Shown: piece by piece, positions 1 to 11,500 of the stretch | Layout: each line of letters begins with the position of its first letter | How positions within the stretch are numbered: the first letter of the stretch is position 1 | NCBI GenBank assembly: GCA_037954235.1 | Contig: JBBMOA010000021.1 | Location: forward strand, 6,552,501 to 6,616,500 | Source of the DNA: Aulostomus chinensis | Taxonomy: Eukaryota; Chordata; Actinopteri; Syngnathiformes; Aulostomidae | DNA length: 64,000 bases | Reading direction: 5' to 3' | Notes under the pieces: model-generated | The model's input: the letters and a program-made list of their open reading frames with translations, nothing else | Database searches by the model: none | What the model was told of the DNA's origin: nothing | Made by a program: the position numbers and the translations under genes

Positions 1-26
1 ATGCATGTTTTGTACCAGAGATTCAG

Positions 27-3000
27 ATGGAGACAACCGAAACACCAGTGGAGATTTCTGACACATCACCTGTAGTAAAACCACAAGTGGAGAAAGTCAG
101 TGAAGATCCTAAGGCCCTATCAGATGAAATTCCGAAAGCTCACTTTATGACTAATTTGGAAAATAAACTTGAGACAGATTCTATTGGTGTCAGTTTCCAA
201 GAAGATGCAATCAGTGGATCAATGGAAAGGGTTGAAGAAACGGAGAAGCACGTGACCAAGGTCAAAGACGAGGTTGCTGTCATTTCTACAGACAGTGATA
301 TCAAAGCTCAAAGAGAAGGAACTGGAAGCAATGATGTAATAGTTTTTGTTTGTGGCCAACCAGACGGAACTGAAATTCAAGCCTCCGAAGAGCAGAGCAA
401 GATGGTTAATCAGTCGGACATTGAGCCTCATGAAAATCAGATAGTTTATGAGCCCATTAGTAGCCCAGAAAGTAATTACGGGGAGGTTTCTATGACTTTG
501 GAGAACCATCATGGCTTATCCGTTCTGGACATACAGAGCTCGGAGACCCCGGAGTTAGAAGAACTACCTAATGATAAAGACAACAGAGAATGTGCGAACC
601 AGCAGCTGGAAAATGAGGGACCGGCCAAAGTAGAAATGTGTTGCTCTGACAACCAAGCAGTTGTTGAAATGGAACTTCAAACTACGAGTGAACCGGAAAG
701 ATCTGCCTCTGTACAGTCGGTGCAGGACAGCATGGCCGCGGATGGGAAACAGGTCGCGGTGATCAGCTCTAGTGATGACATCAGCATGCAAGATGGTCAG
801 ACTGAACCGGAATTATGTGAATGGAGAGGATTCACAGGGGCTTCGGAACATCTGCAGGAGAACACTGGAGAAGCTGCAGGTGTGGCGGTGTCAACGGCGA
901 CAGCCATCCCTGCAGCGGAGACACCAGATAGTACATCTGAGGAGTATGTGATCTTAGAACCAGTCCCGGAGAGTGAAGTTCATTATGTCACTGAATCTGC
1001 TCCTGAATCAGAGCATGTGAATACATACGGCGCAGCAGTGGGTGCTCCGGGAAGTCAAACTTTCCCCTCAGAGGAGGAAGAGCAGCAAAGTCAAACAACG
1101 GATGAGCTCAAAGATGCTGCAGTGGTCAGTTTACGTGAGGATGAGGAGACCAAGGTTGGGACAAACGTTGCTTCAGCTCTGGAAGGACATGCTGCAGTTA
1201 TTGACTCCCACCGTCACCAGGAACCCTCATCTGACAAGCTGGATGCCACAGAGATGGACACAGCGAATTCTTATGCTCAAGACATAAATGATGACAGAAG
1301 TGTTCTTTTGACCGAGAACGTTGAGGGCAACTTTGACTTACCAGAAGTGCAAATTCTGGCAGATATAGAGATTGGCAGTGAGTTCGTAGTAGCTGAGGAT
1401 GAGAATGAGGAGGATGGTGATATTCAAATAATAGACAAACCAGAGGAGGCATCTGACACAGCACCTCTAAAAAAGGCAGAGGAAATTGTTAAGAAAAGTG
1501 AAGGGACCTTAAAACAAAACAGTACTGCTGAAAAGGCTGAAGATGATAAGAAGGAACAGGAGGTAGAGAAACCCAAGAAACAAGAAATGAATACACAGGC
1601 AAGGACCAAAGCGCGTCTGGCAGCTTTAGCTGCACAAAAGGCTGCAGCCGCCAAGAGAACAGCAAACAGACAGCAGCTGAACCTTTTAGCTCTGTGTCAG
1701 GAGATTGCAGAGGACATTGCCACTGACAGCATGCTGTTAAAGAGGATAGAGGAAGAAAAACAAGCAGCAGCCAAAGTTGAAGCCAGCAAGAAGGAGAGTC
1801 CACCTGTTAACACACCGGATGCAGGCGCTGTCTGTGATTTGACTCCTGCTGGACCAGAAGGGCAAGGGGAATCAACGACTCCTGCTGAGGAGGCATCTGT
1901 GGCCCAGCCCTCGACAGCTGATCCAGGGGAACCCAAGCCAGCAGCAGAGTCTCAGAAGAGGCGTTTCTTCATCACACAGGTTTCAGTCCCTCTGAAGGCC
2001 CACGAGAAAAAGAAATTGACTCGATATCAAAGACTGAGGCAGGTTGAACTGCAAAGAGAGAAAATGTCATGGGCTCGTGTGAAGAAGATGAAGTCTGACC
2101 AAGCTAATCAGGTGTTCTCGGACATGGACTGGCAACCGTCCATGACTTCACAGTTTTCAGTGAATAAAGCAACCACAGATCCTTCACCTGCTGCTAGTCC
2201 ATCTGAACCATCCTCCCCATCCCCTGCTGTATGTAGCAAACCAGCTACACCCAAGCCAGAGGCTCCAAAAGTTGAGACTCCTAAGTCTGGAGAAGGAAAA
2301 CCAGAACCGCCTAAAATAGAAACCTCCAAAACTGAGCCCACTAAAACTGAAACTAAAGAAACTGGCGTCTCTAAAACTGGATTCCCGAAAGTGGAAACAA
2401 AAAGAACAACAAGGCAAAGTAAGGCTCAAACCGCTAAAGCAACCCCGCCTCCAGGTCCCTCCCCAAAAATTACGAGATCATCCACCAGGAGGTCTCTCCC
2501 AGCTATGCCCCCGCCCATGCCCAACGGACTCAATACCGCAAAGCCAAAGCCTGAAGTTGAGTATAAGCCATACAGGCCACGTCCCAAGTATTCCCCTGAT
2601 GATTTTGAACTAGATGATGATCCAGTACCAGTGCCAGTGTCTAGGCCGACCCAACAACCACAACCCAACCTTCAGTCAAAATCCACACTTGCTTTAAAAC
2701 CCACTGTTTCATCGCAGCTAGCAAACCAGTCAAGACTGAAAGCTCAGACCACCCCTGCTGGACAGATCTCAGGTCAGTCAAAGCTTTCAACTACTGTTCA
2801 GTCAAAGCCCACCAGTTCCCCCAGACCACATCCAGCTGTGGCGACAGCATCCCAGTCAAAGGCCACAGCTACACCCACCACAACTGCTGCAGCTTCTTCA
2901 AAACCTGCTCCTTCAGCTATAGCGCCGCTGAAACCTCCTGTTTCAACAACACGTCAGTCAAAACCTGGCTCAGTTCCATGTCAGTCCCAGCATGCAACTT

Positions 3001-3182
3001 TAGTGCACCCGCAGCAAGTAAAGACTGCTGCGGGTGCAGCTCCATTAAAGCAGTCGACCACAGCAGCAGCTCAGCCGGCTGCTTCAACCACCTGTGAGAA
3101 AAAGCCTGCTGCTCCTAAAGCGTGCGTCGCTGCAATACCTCAGAGTACTCCGAACCCTCCTGCAGAAGATGGAACGTGCAAG
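27..3182 (+). CDS. esco1: esco1 large N-terminal exon
   Basis: One exon of 1052 codons ends at AAG|gtaccc (3182/3183). The first half is acidic and lacks recognisable domains. Residues about 510-600 are lysine/alanine-rich and probably helical (ARTKARLAALAAQKAAAAKR). They are followed by ALCQEIAEDIATDS, then RFFITQ and MSWARVKKMKS; these match conserved ESCO1 N-terminal segments, which in the human protein contribute to PDS5/chromatin targeting. A proline/lysine/threonine-rich tail follows, with KTE/KPE repeats and then repeated QSK units. The in-frame stop after the donor (3207-3209) shows that the open frame runs slightly into the intron. An acceptor-like 'ttttgtaccag' at 8-18 may mark the true exon start, which would put the start codon in an exon outside the window. 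Confidence 0.88.
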
Positions 3183-5757
3183 GTACCCCACTGTAAAATG
3201 ATCCTGTAAGGTATGGCAGAATTACTGCTAAATTATTGCTTAAACCCTCTCTCTTTTTTCTTAGAACACAGATTCACATTCATCAGATCCCACATCTTCC
3301 CTGCCCTCTAAAGACAGTTCCAATTTGTCAGATGGGACGCAGCAACATGAAGAAAAGCCAGCAGGTATGGAATTATGTACCCAATGTCACATGTCCTCAA
3401 GATAAGCTGTATTATTTATTTTTTGTCTATTATGGTTTTACTTTTTGTTTTTCATTAAATTGAACAAAAAAATGGTAATTTCTGACAGTATAAATATAGA
3501 GATAACTGATGTCATCTATTGATAAATTACAGGATAGATGAGGCAGTTGTAACTTGTATTGACAACACAGAGAAACCTCAAGTGTGAATTGAGTGTTTTC
3601 ATTTCCAGGGATTTAGTCAAGTTATTTTTTTGTTGTGTTTTATTTCGGTTGTTACTCTCTGTGGTTTTTTTGTTGGGTTTTTTTTTCGTTCAAAATGTTA
3701 CTGTTGTCCTGGAATCTTACCTTTTTCTTACAGCCACTGATCCTCTCCACGAGAACGCGGCCGGGACCGTCACGACAGCCGAGAAGTCGTCGGAAACGCC
3801 TCTTCAAGAGTAAGATGGCTCCATTTGAGGTTGTTTTACCTTGCAAGAAAACCTGTAGTAATGTGACTTCTGTTTGTACCACAGTGGAGCTAGAGAGACT
3901 CCTCTCTCTGAGGTCTGTCTACAAAAAGAAGTCAAGAAGCTAAGAGAGGCTGACAAAGATGGCACCCAAACTATTATCGTAAGTGAAGAAGTTGACTACT
4001 TTAAGACGAAAGCATTCGGACGTATTTGGTGCACTACATATTAGCATACACAGTCCATAGCGTCTTAGCTTTAAAAGATCGATTATTTTGCTGTTTGTGA
4101 GGATGAGGCTTCACTTTTAGCGCGCTGGATGCTCACTTCGTCGTATCTAAAACGTTTTCTTCTGTTGCCTCCCAGGATGCAGGACAGAAGCATTTTGGGG
4201 CAGTGGCCTGCAGTGTGTGTGGGATGCTCTACTCTGCTGCCAACCCCGAAGATGAATCTCAACATTTACTCTTCCACAACCAGTTCATCAGCGCTGTTAA
4301 ATATGTGGTGAGAGGACTCTTCTCTCTCTAAGTGGGTGGCATTTGCTGAAGGAGATATTTGACATTCCTCCTCAATTTTTGCAGTTTAGGTCACACGTTG
4401 GTTGGTACTCAACACGCGATTAGCGATTCATTCTCGCAAATATTTGCTATGACATCCTGGGCCAAAAGTCAGAATCATAGATTGTAAGCAGCCATGTAAA
4501 ATGCAGGTTTTGTCATTTTGTATAGAAAGTTGGTCTCTTTTGTGTTTTTTTTTAATGTGATTGCTGAAGTACACAAAGCCTGAGTCCAGAACACAGGACC
4601 TTTCTGTATTTAAACCATGACAAAAAAACAAAACAGAGTTCTCTGGTGGTTTGCAATATTGCATTTTGGTTCACTTCGATTTTTTCTGCATGAAAACAAA
4701 CTAAGTCTAGGGGAAAACAATTTGGATCTGTAGGTCAGGACAGTGAAAAATGCTCAGTTTTTTTCTTGTACTTTTAATATTTGCCAGGGTTGGAAAAAAG
4801 AGCGAATCCTGGGAGAATACCCTGATGGCAAGATCATACTTGTCCTGCCAGACGATCCCAAATACGCTCTGAAGAAGGTACAGTATGTTTGACAATACAT
4901 TTTGCCCATCATATTCATCTCTGGTGATGGGGGGAATTTACATGGCAGAGTTAAAAAAAACTTGGCGCAAGCTATCCTGAATGTAATTTAAATGAGAGTG
5001 TGTGTGTGTGTTTGCATTTTTCATTTCCTACAACAACAAGGAATTAGTATTGGTTGCAGCATATAATTTCTGCCCTCCACATTCAGGTTGAGGAGATCAG
5101 GGAGATGGTGGACAATGACCTCGGCTTCCAGCAGGTGGAGACCAAGTGTCCCTCTCAGACCAAAACCTTCCTCTTCATCTCCAATGATAAGAAAGTGGCC
5201 GGTTGCCTCATTGCTGAGCACATTCATGAGGTGAATGACGGCCCATCAGCGTCACGTATCCACGCTGATGATCGTCCTTAATTTAATCCTAAATCTTCTG
5301 CGTGCTCGCAGGGGTACAGAGTGATCGAAGAGTCTGCGCCGGAGGGCTCGGAGGGAGAGAAGGTGATGTTTGAACGTCAAAGAGCATGGTGCTGCTCCAC
5401 CACGGCGGAGCCAGCCATCTGTGGCATCAGCCGCATCTGGGTCGTCAGTATGATGAGACGCCAGGGCATTGCCTCACGCTTGCTTGAGTGCCTCAGGTCG
5501 GTTTGCACCCATGTTCATTTCGTCACCGAGAAACGCACCTGACATTAAAGAAGCATAAATAACATCTGGTGTTCTTTTCGTACAGGAATAACTTCATATA
5601 CGGTTCGTACCTGAGCAAAGACGAGATCGCGTTCTCCGACCCCACGCCCGATGGGAAACTCTTTGCCACTCACTACTTCGGCACGTCTCAGTTTTTGGTA
5701 TATAACTTTGTGAGTGGACCAAACTCTTCCTCTCAACCCAAAACGGATTCAGGATGA
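27..5757 (+). CDS. esco1: esco1, cohesin N-acetyltransferase (nine exons seen, 5' end possibly outside)
   Basis: Acetylates the SMC3 subunit of chromatin-bound cohesin in the nucleus to establish or stabilise sister-chromatid cohesion and loops. I infer exons 27-3182, 3265-3364, 3734-3809, 3885-3978, 4176-4307, 4788-4877, 5087-5230, 5312-5496 and 5586-5757. All junctions are GT-AG and phases match (0,1,2,0,0,0,0,2), giving about 1382 residues from the ATG at 27. Human ESCO1 is about 840, the difference being the low-complexity N-terminus. The C-terminal third carries the C2H2 finger (CSVCGMLY..HLLFH), the KYVGWKKERIL block and the acetyl-CoA region (ISRIWVVSMMRRQGIAS). ESCO1 rather than ESCO2 is supported by ALCQEIAEDI and MSWARVKKMKS, which resemble human ESCO1 segments. 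The frame stays open upstream of base 27 to the window edge, so earlier coding sequence is possible. It converges on rp1. Confidence 0.92.
3265..3978 (+). CDS. esco1: esco1 linker exons (3265-3364, 3734-3809, 3885-3978)
   Basis: Three small exons encode a Ser/Thr/Glu-rich linker ending in VKKLREADKDGTQTII, which aligns with the human ESCO1 segment just before the zinc finger. Acceptors are ttcttag, cttacag and taccacag; donors are gcag|gtatgg, aaga|gtaaga and tatc|gtaagt. The reading frame is continuous only with this splice pattern, which supports the model. Confidence 0.82.
4176..5757 (+). CDS. esco1: esco1 zinc-finger and acetyltransferase exons (4176-4307, 4788-4877, 5087-5230, 5312-5496, 5586-5757)
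   Basis: The first of these exons gives the DAGQKHFG motif and the C2H2 finger. The next two give the conserved GWKKERILGEYPDG and EIREMVDNDLGFQQ blocks. The last two give the GNAT core with CGISRIWV, the acetyl-CoA loop RRQGIAS and the C-terminal ATHYFGTSQFLVYNF. All of these closely match vertebrate ESCO1/ESCO2. The stop codon TGA lies at 5755-5757. I see no missing catalytic-core segment, frameshift or internal stop. Confidence 0.92.
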
Positions 5758-6075
5758 CAGTCGTCAGGAGAGGTAATGACGGACCCGACTGAGACGCTCA
5801 CTGATGAACGGGACCTGTCCTCGCTCAACAGTGTCTGACGCTTGATTTGCGTAATGATGGAAAGGAAAACAAATTAAAAACTCTACGTTTGTCCTTGGAG
5901 AGGACACATTGGTTCAAATCTCAGGATGAAAACAACGCAGTGTTGTTGGAAAATATGAATTTGCCCTTTAATTCCTCCCTACATAGTATTTTACAAAAAA
6001 AAACAACTCACCTTTCTTTATACATATTAAGCAAACAAATTGAATTTATCAAAAGCTTGCAGCTTTGATCTGACC

Positions 6076-6081
6076 AATAAA
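6076..6081 (+). terminator. AATAAA polyadenylation signal candidate, esco1
   Basis: First canonical AATAAA downstream of the esco1 stop codon, about 320 bases away and in an AT-rich 3' UTR-like stretch. A second candidate at 6345-6350 and a third at 7028-7033 could serve longer 3' UTRs. Confidence 0.45.
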
Positions 6082-6344
6082 ACAAAGCACATTTCTGTAT
6101 TGAGTGAGTCCACTAAATACAACTCAAATTTTTTTTCTAGGTTTTGTCCCCATTCTCATGTAGTAAACTACAACTACATTGAGGTTGTTTTTTTGTCCCC
6201 CCCCCCCCCCCCGTATTACAGTAACATCAATAATGCTGGTCACAATTTACAAATGAGCGGTTCATTTTGAAGTTTTTGTCCCGTCATTGGCCTCACTGTC
6301 ATGTTTCATTCTCACATTTGAATCATCTAAAAAAAAAAAAATTA

Positions 6345-6350
6345 AATAAA
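6345..6350 (+). terminator. Alternative AATAAA polyadenylation signal, esco1
   Basis: AATAAA follows a run of A and is followed by T-rich sequence near 6380-6400 that could act as the downstream element. Which of the candidate signals is used cannot be told from sequence. Confidence 0.4.
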
Positions 6351-7879
6351 GATGATTCAATCGTGAGGTCTCATTTCAGGACGTTTTTTTTTTTTTTTTG
6401 TTTCTAACAGATGGAAGTGATGAGGGTTAGAACTGTAGCTTGAGCATTAATTACGTGCTCTAATTTTAGATCACCTCACCTGACACGTTGATTTCCAAGC
6501 TGAGCCATATACTGTACACCATTTAGCAGGGCATTGTAGCCTATACTGTATGAGAGATTGCTTTGTTTGTGCCTGAATTAATACTGTGTGACTTAAAATG
6601 TTGTTTTCTAGCGATATGTTCTGCTAAGCAGCATATAGCTTTTTATTGAGTTAGAGTGGAGTCTCATCCTCCTTTTTTTTTCCCTTAGTAACATTCAATT
6701 AAAGTGTATATCAAATGATCATGTAGATTTATGCATACTATAACAAAATCTATAACAAAAGATGTGCGAGGTCTCGAGGCTGGAGTGTTGAATGGTGCTT
6801 GAGTGGTGGGACATATCATCCAGGTGTCAGCCTTCACGATTGCAAACAGGTTTATTTTCAGGGGTTGAGATGGACTTCTGCCTGTCACCACACAGATTTT
6901 ACAGCGTCATTGTATTCTCTTATTTTTGTCTTCCTTCTTATTAAAGCAGTTACTTTTAGAAAGATGTGCCGTGTAAGAAAATTAAATTTGATTTATACGA
7001 AGCTGTTATGTAAATATTTATTTAATTAATAAACATTTTAAAACACTCTTGTCTGCTCAATCTCTTAAAAAAAAGACAACAACAACAGGTGAGTGTCATG
7101 CTATGTGTTTACTCTACACAAGTTACGTTTACTCTGCCTACTTAACAGGGACACCTAGTGGCCATTATTGCAAAGGTATGGGGTTTTTTTTTTTGCCGTG
7201 TCCTCACATTTTAATGTATTTGAGCAATGTTGCTGATTCTAGCCAAATGTGGGAAATGTCATGTTTTCTCTTTGTAGTTGCAGATGTAAACACTCCCTTC
7301 TTAGTGCATTCCTCGACGCTCCTGTCACAACACGGACCAGCTCCATGGCAGACTCGGAGAAACAAAACAACCTTAGAACAACATGGATACTTCCTCAAGC
7401 AGAGGGTGAGAAAACAGAGGTCTCCGCTCCTCCTCGCAGGTCTGATCCTGATCAGCTGGAGTAAACAAGCCTCCTGAGGTACCTCTGGCACAACATTCAC
7501 TCTCGATGATTTGAAACTGATTTAGAGCTGCAACAGCTGATTGATTCATCGTTTTAAGTCTTTTCAAGCAAAAAGACAAACATTTGCTGGTTCTAGATTA
7601 GTAAAAATTACAATTTTGGCCTTATTGGTCATTTATGACTGAATATAAGTTGTCTGTTTATGAGTTGGTGGATGGACAAAAGAATTTTTTTCACACTTCT
7701 TGACATTTTATAGAAAGAAATCAAGTCATCGTGGAAATAGCTGTTAGCTGCATCCCTCACGTTCATATGTTACAAAAGGCACATCTTAACTCAAATCCAG
7801 AATCAAAGTAATGGATCCGAACTGAAATTAGTCACATTTGAAAGACAAAATAAAGCAAACTTATTTGGAAATACACACT

Positions 7880-7885
7880 TTTATT
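7880..7885 (-). terminator. AATAAA polyadenylation signal candidate, rp1
   Basis: TTTATT on the + strand reads AATAAA on the - strand, about 660 bases after the rp1 stop codon. Another minus-strand AATAAA lies at 8011-8016. Either could end the rp1 mRNA, and both would take in the exon-like segment at 8166-8273. Confidence 0.4.
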
Positions 7886-8165
7886 CTTAGACATCAATTT
7901 AGACATACAAAGTTGTCACAGCTGCCACATTGTTAATGATAAAACTTGACTCTACTCATAACAGTAAGGTTATCTTCAATTATTTCAACTAAGGTCACCT
8001 AGTCAACGGTTTTATTTACACTTTAGACAACATCAATACAACCAAGCATCAAACTGACGGACCATCATACTATATCCTTCACCTGATCCGGACTATCACG
8101 GTACGACCAGCACCGTTTTGACCTGAACTTCAGGCCAAACCAGAGCTGCAACCACAAACTGTCCC

Positions 8166-8273
8166 CTAGGGATTGGCCTTGTTGCCTGACATCTGCTGGG
8201 ACTTGATCTGTTTTAAGAGCTTTAAAGTAAGATTACGGTAATGCTCTGAGTACTTGCTCTGTTGACAGGCAAC
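8166..8273 (-). other. Candidate extra terminal exon downstream of rp1
   Basis: On the minus strand a strong acceptor (tctttctcccttacag) is followed by 35 open codons and a TAG stop. The predicted peptide begins VACQQSKYSEHYRNL and is lysine/glutamine-rich. I do not recognise it. No clear phase-0 donor at the end of the giant rp1 exon would join it in this frame. Joining from the strong donor-like TGTG|gtgagc inside the last rp1 codons would give a different short tail. It may be an alternative rp1 exon, part of the rp1 3' UTR, or chance. Confidence 0.3.
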
Positions 8274-8545
8274 CTGTAAGGAGAAAGAGCTGCCGTTGAG
8301 TGCGCGTGGCAAATACACAATCACAAATATTCACACATTTTATGCTGAACAATGAGCTTAATCCATTGGCTCTTGCATCTGTGTTACACATTCGTCAGCT
8401 ATTTCAGACAAGTTGACACATGAAGAGTGTAATATGCCAAGGCTATGGCAACATTAAAATGTAGGCACCAAAGACAAGATGGCCCAAACAAAGTAAGTCC
8501 TTAGTTACAATTGTGTGATTTCTTGTCAAGGTATAAGGAACGGTT

Positions 8546-11500
8546 TCACAGGATGGGACAGTGCTCACCACAGAAGTTGTACAGTAGGTCTAACACATCA
8601 GGCTCCTGCAGCCTTCTGTTCATGATCCCCTGACCTTTGCCTGGCTGCACCATGACGACCTCACCATCAGGTGGAAGCTCTATCAATGGGTGCACTTTGT
8701 TATCTATCAGTTTAAAGTCAGTTATGCTCATGCCAGCCAGCGCGCCATTCCTTTCTGCCCCCATTTTAGAGCTGTCCCATTGTGTCTCCACAATGCTGTC
8801 ACCGTTCGTGCTGCTCTTGCTGTCATCCTGACAAACCTCTGAGTCACTAGTATGGGGCAAAGAAAAATAGGTGCACTTTTTCCTTTCATCTGGCTCTGAA
8901 TTTGTGCTGAAGAGGGAATATGGAGGATTCTCTTGCGTGTCCTCATACATTCCGTCATCTTTGGTAGAGTCTGCAAGGTTTTTGTTGATTCCGACTGGAT
9001 CTGAAACAGACTTTCTGATCAGTGTGTTGTCTCTGATGATCCAACCTCCTGTATCGATAGGGACACTCTCTCCTGGCCCAACTTGGGCATTGAAAGCAAT
9101 GCACCGCGTTGCCTCATTTAATGTGTCCAGTGCATTATTAGAATTGAAATAGGACAACTCAGACATTGCTTTTGCTCGGGCTGTGTGGAAGGGGGAGAAA
9201 ATGCTAGAATTCTTTTTCTGTTTTGGTGCTGATGGTGGCCTTTCGCTTGTGTCCTCATCAGGGATAGCATCAGTTTTGCCATAAAGCCTTTCAATGGTTC
9301 TCCTCACAAAGCCTTTCGAGATCGACTTCCGAGAAGAGTCCTCTTCACCACTGGACAACTCACTTGAAGTTTGAGACTGATAGCCACCACTAACCGAGGT
9401 CTCTGCCCTTAACCCGGATAGCGTCGTTGTGTTTGGCAAACATCTTTGTCCATGTTGAACGTCCGTGGAACTCTTTGCCAGAAACATTTCCCTGATCGAC
9501 CTCACCCGGTTGCTCTCCGGCTCTGTGGTTATGACGCCGCTGGAGTCGTAGCTGAACGATAGCGATGACTGAGGGGCTGATCGGGTGTGGAGGTCTGCCT
9601 GAGACATTTCAGAGGATAATTCCTCAACATCTGCCTCGAGGTCAGCTTTTCTTTGAGAAAAACATCTGACGTTGGAATTTTCGGTGATGTTTTTTCTATT
9701 CTGGGCATCAGCAACTTGCTTCTCCAGAAGACTCACCCTCTCAGCAACAGACTGTGATATTACATCCTCCGCGTGAAGTTTTCCGACTGCCCTCTCACAG
9801 TTTACATCCTCAGACAGTTTTACCATTGCAGGAGCTGCACAGCTCTTGTCTTTGTTCATTTTGGTACGTTCTGTCTCTGTGGTGGACTCTCTATCAAAGT
9901 AGCTTAATTCATCCTCAGTGGAGCTTCTGACTTGGTCATCTTCAACATTTGATTGCTCCATGTCCACATGTTCCTCACAGTTACTGTGGTCATTCCCACT
10001 ATCCTCCTCTTCCTCAAAGCTATGATGCTTTGTCGAATTGTCCAACTGTTGGATCAAGCTATTGCTATCTTTGGTGATGTATGAATCCCGGTTTTCTTTT
10101 CTTACGCCACTCTTATCACGGATTTCCTCATCTTCAGAGCTAACTTTGTTCTCCTCTCTCGAAGTGTTGAACTCCCGATGGTTTTGCTGATCATTCAGCT
10201 CTTCATCGGGGCCGGAAAAGCTTTCCTCAACCTTTAGTTCTTTACCCTCCACCTCCAGCTGCTCATCCTCTGACAAAGATGGCTCATCCAAGTCTGAGTT
10301 ACATGTGCTTTCATTAAGACTGACATTCAGTCCCATAAAGCCTGTTTGACACTCCTGGCCCTTCTCAGTCAGGAGGTCCTGCGGTTCTATTTCTGGCTGC
10401 TCTTCCTCTGATAAGGACTGTTTTTTACTATCCGGGCTGGAGATGTTCCCCTTCCTGCTGGCACTCAGTTCCGCATAGCAGTTGTCTTCTTCCTCCTCAC
10501 AGTGACTCTCAGGGTTGTCACCTTGTCTGCTCTCCTGTTTTATCTCTTCATATTCACATTCTAGTTCGTCTTCTGAGCTTTGTTGCGCTGTAGGTTCTGA
10601 GGTGGATATGCTTTCCTGACAGCTCATTTTTTCTTCTACGTTTGACATGTCCTGCTGAGGTTCATCAGAACCTGACTCATTCTCAGGAATAGGTTCCTCA
10701 CTGTGCAGCTGCAGCAGCTGGCACTCGTCTTGCTCCTCTGTGTCAGAACTCTCAGGACTTTTCTCTCTGTCAACTACGTCACGCACCACATTGGCTATCT
10801 CTGCTGTCACTGGAATAATTGATTGTTTTTGTCTTTCAACGTCTGGAATTGTTTGGATTACAGCACACACATCAACATTGGCCCTGTCCTCCTGAGAGAC
10901 ATTTTTAACATTACAGGCCTCATTTGCAGTGCGATCAACCACTTCGGCAGAGCTATTTTCAATAGTCCTGGAAGACATTTCTTCTTCAGTGCTGGTCTCC
11001 TTTCCAATACCCACCGAAAGTGAAGCCAGTTCCTCTTTAAGAGTCTCAGGCATGCCGAGTTTTTCCATGATCTCATCAATAATGTTTTCCTCGATTGCAC
11101 AGTCTTGTTCAAGTTTAGCACCAGGTTTGACTTCCTGCTCTGAATATTTTTGTGACGAACTGTGACTCTTAAATTCCTGAAAGTCACTCCAACTTTCCAG
11201 GAGCTGTTTAGAAGCGGATTTTTGTAAATCAGACAAACTGTTTCTTAGCTGGCCCGAGTCTTCAATGCAGGCGATTTCTCTGAGGGAATCAATCATTCGT
11301 AAAGCCTCAGCACAACTGACATCGTTTGCATTCAGTTCTTCAATATTTAGGTTGGTAATGCCATCCTTCAGGGTAATGACGGATAAGAACGCAAGAAGAG
11401 CTTTAGATGATGAGCCGAATGTAGAGGACACATTTGAAGAGAAGTCAGGCAACCTGTTGAACTTTTCCGGGCAAGATGGCGGCTTGTTCTGTGTGATTTG

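Larger units (their letters stand above)
5758..7879. other. Convergent 3' region between esco1 and rp1
   Basis: Contains the presumed esco1 3' UTR, simple A/T runs, a C run near 6200-6213, and 'acacctagtggcc' at about 7150, a word common in dispersed fish repeats. Open frames here (for example 7049-7477) show no domain or coding-like composition, and I do not call them genes. Confidence 0.6.
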
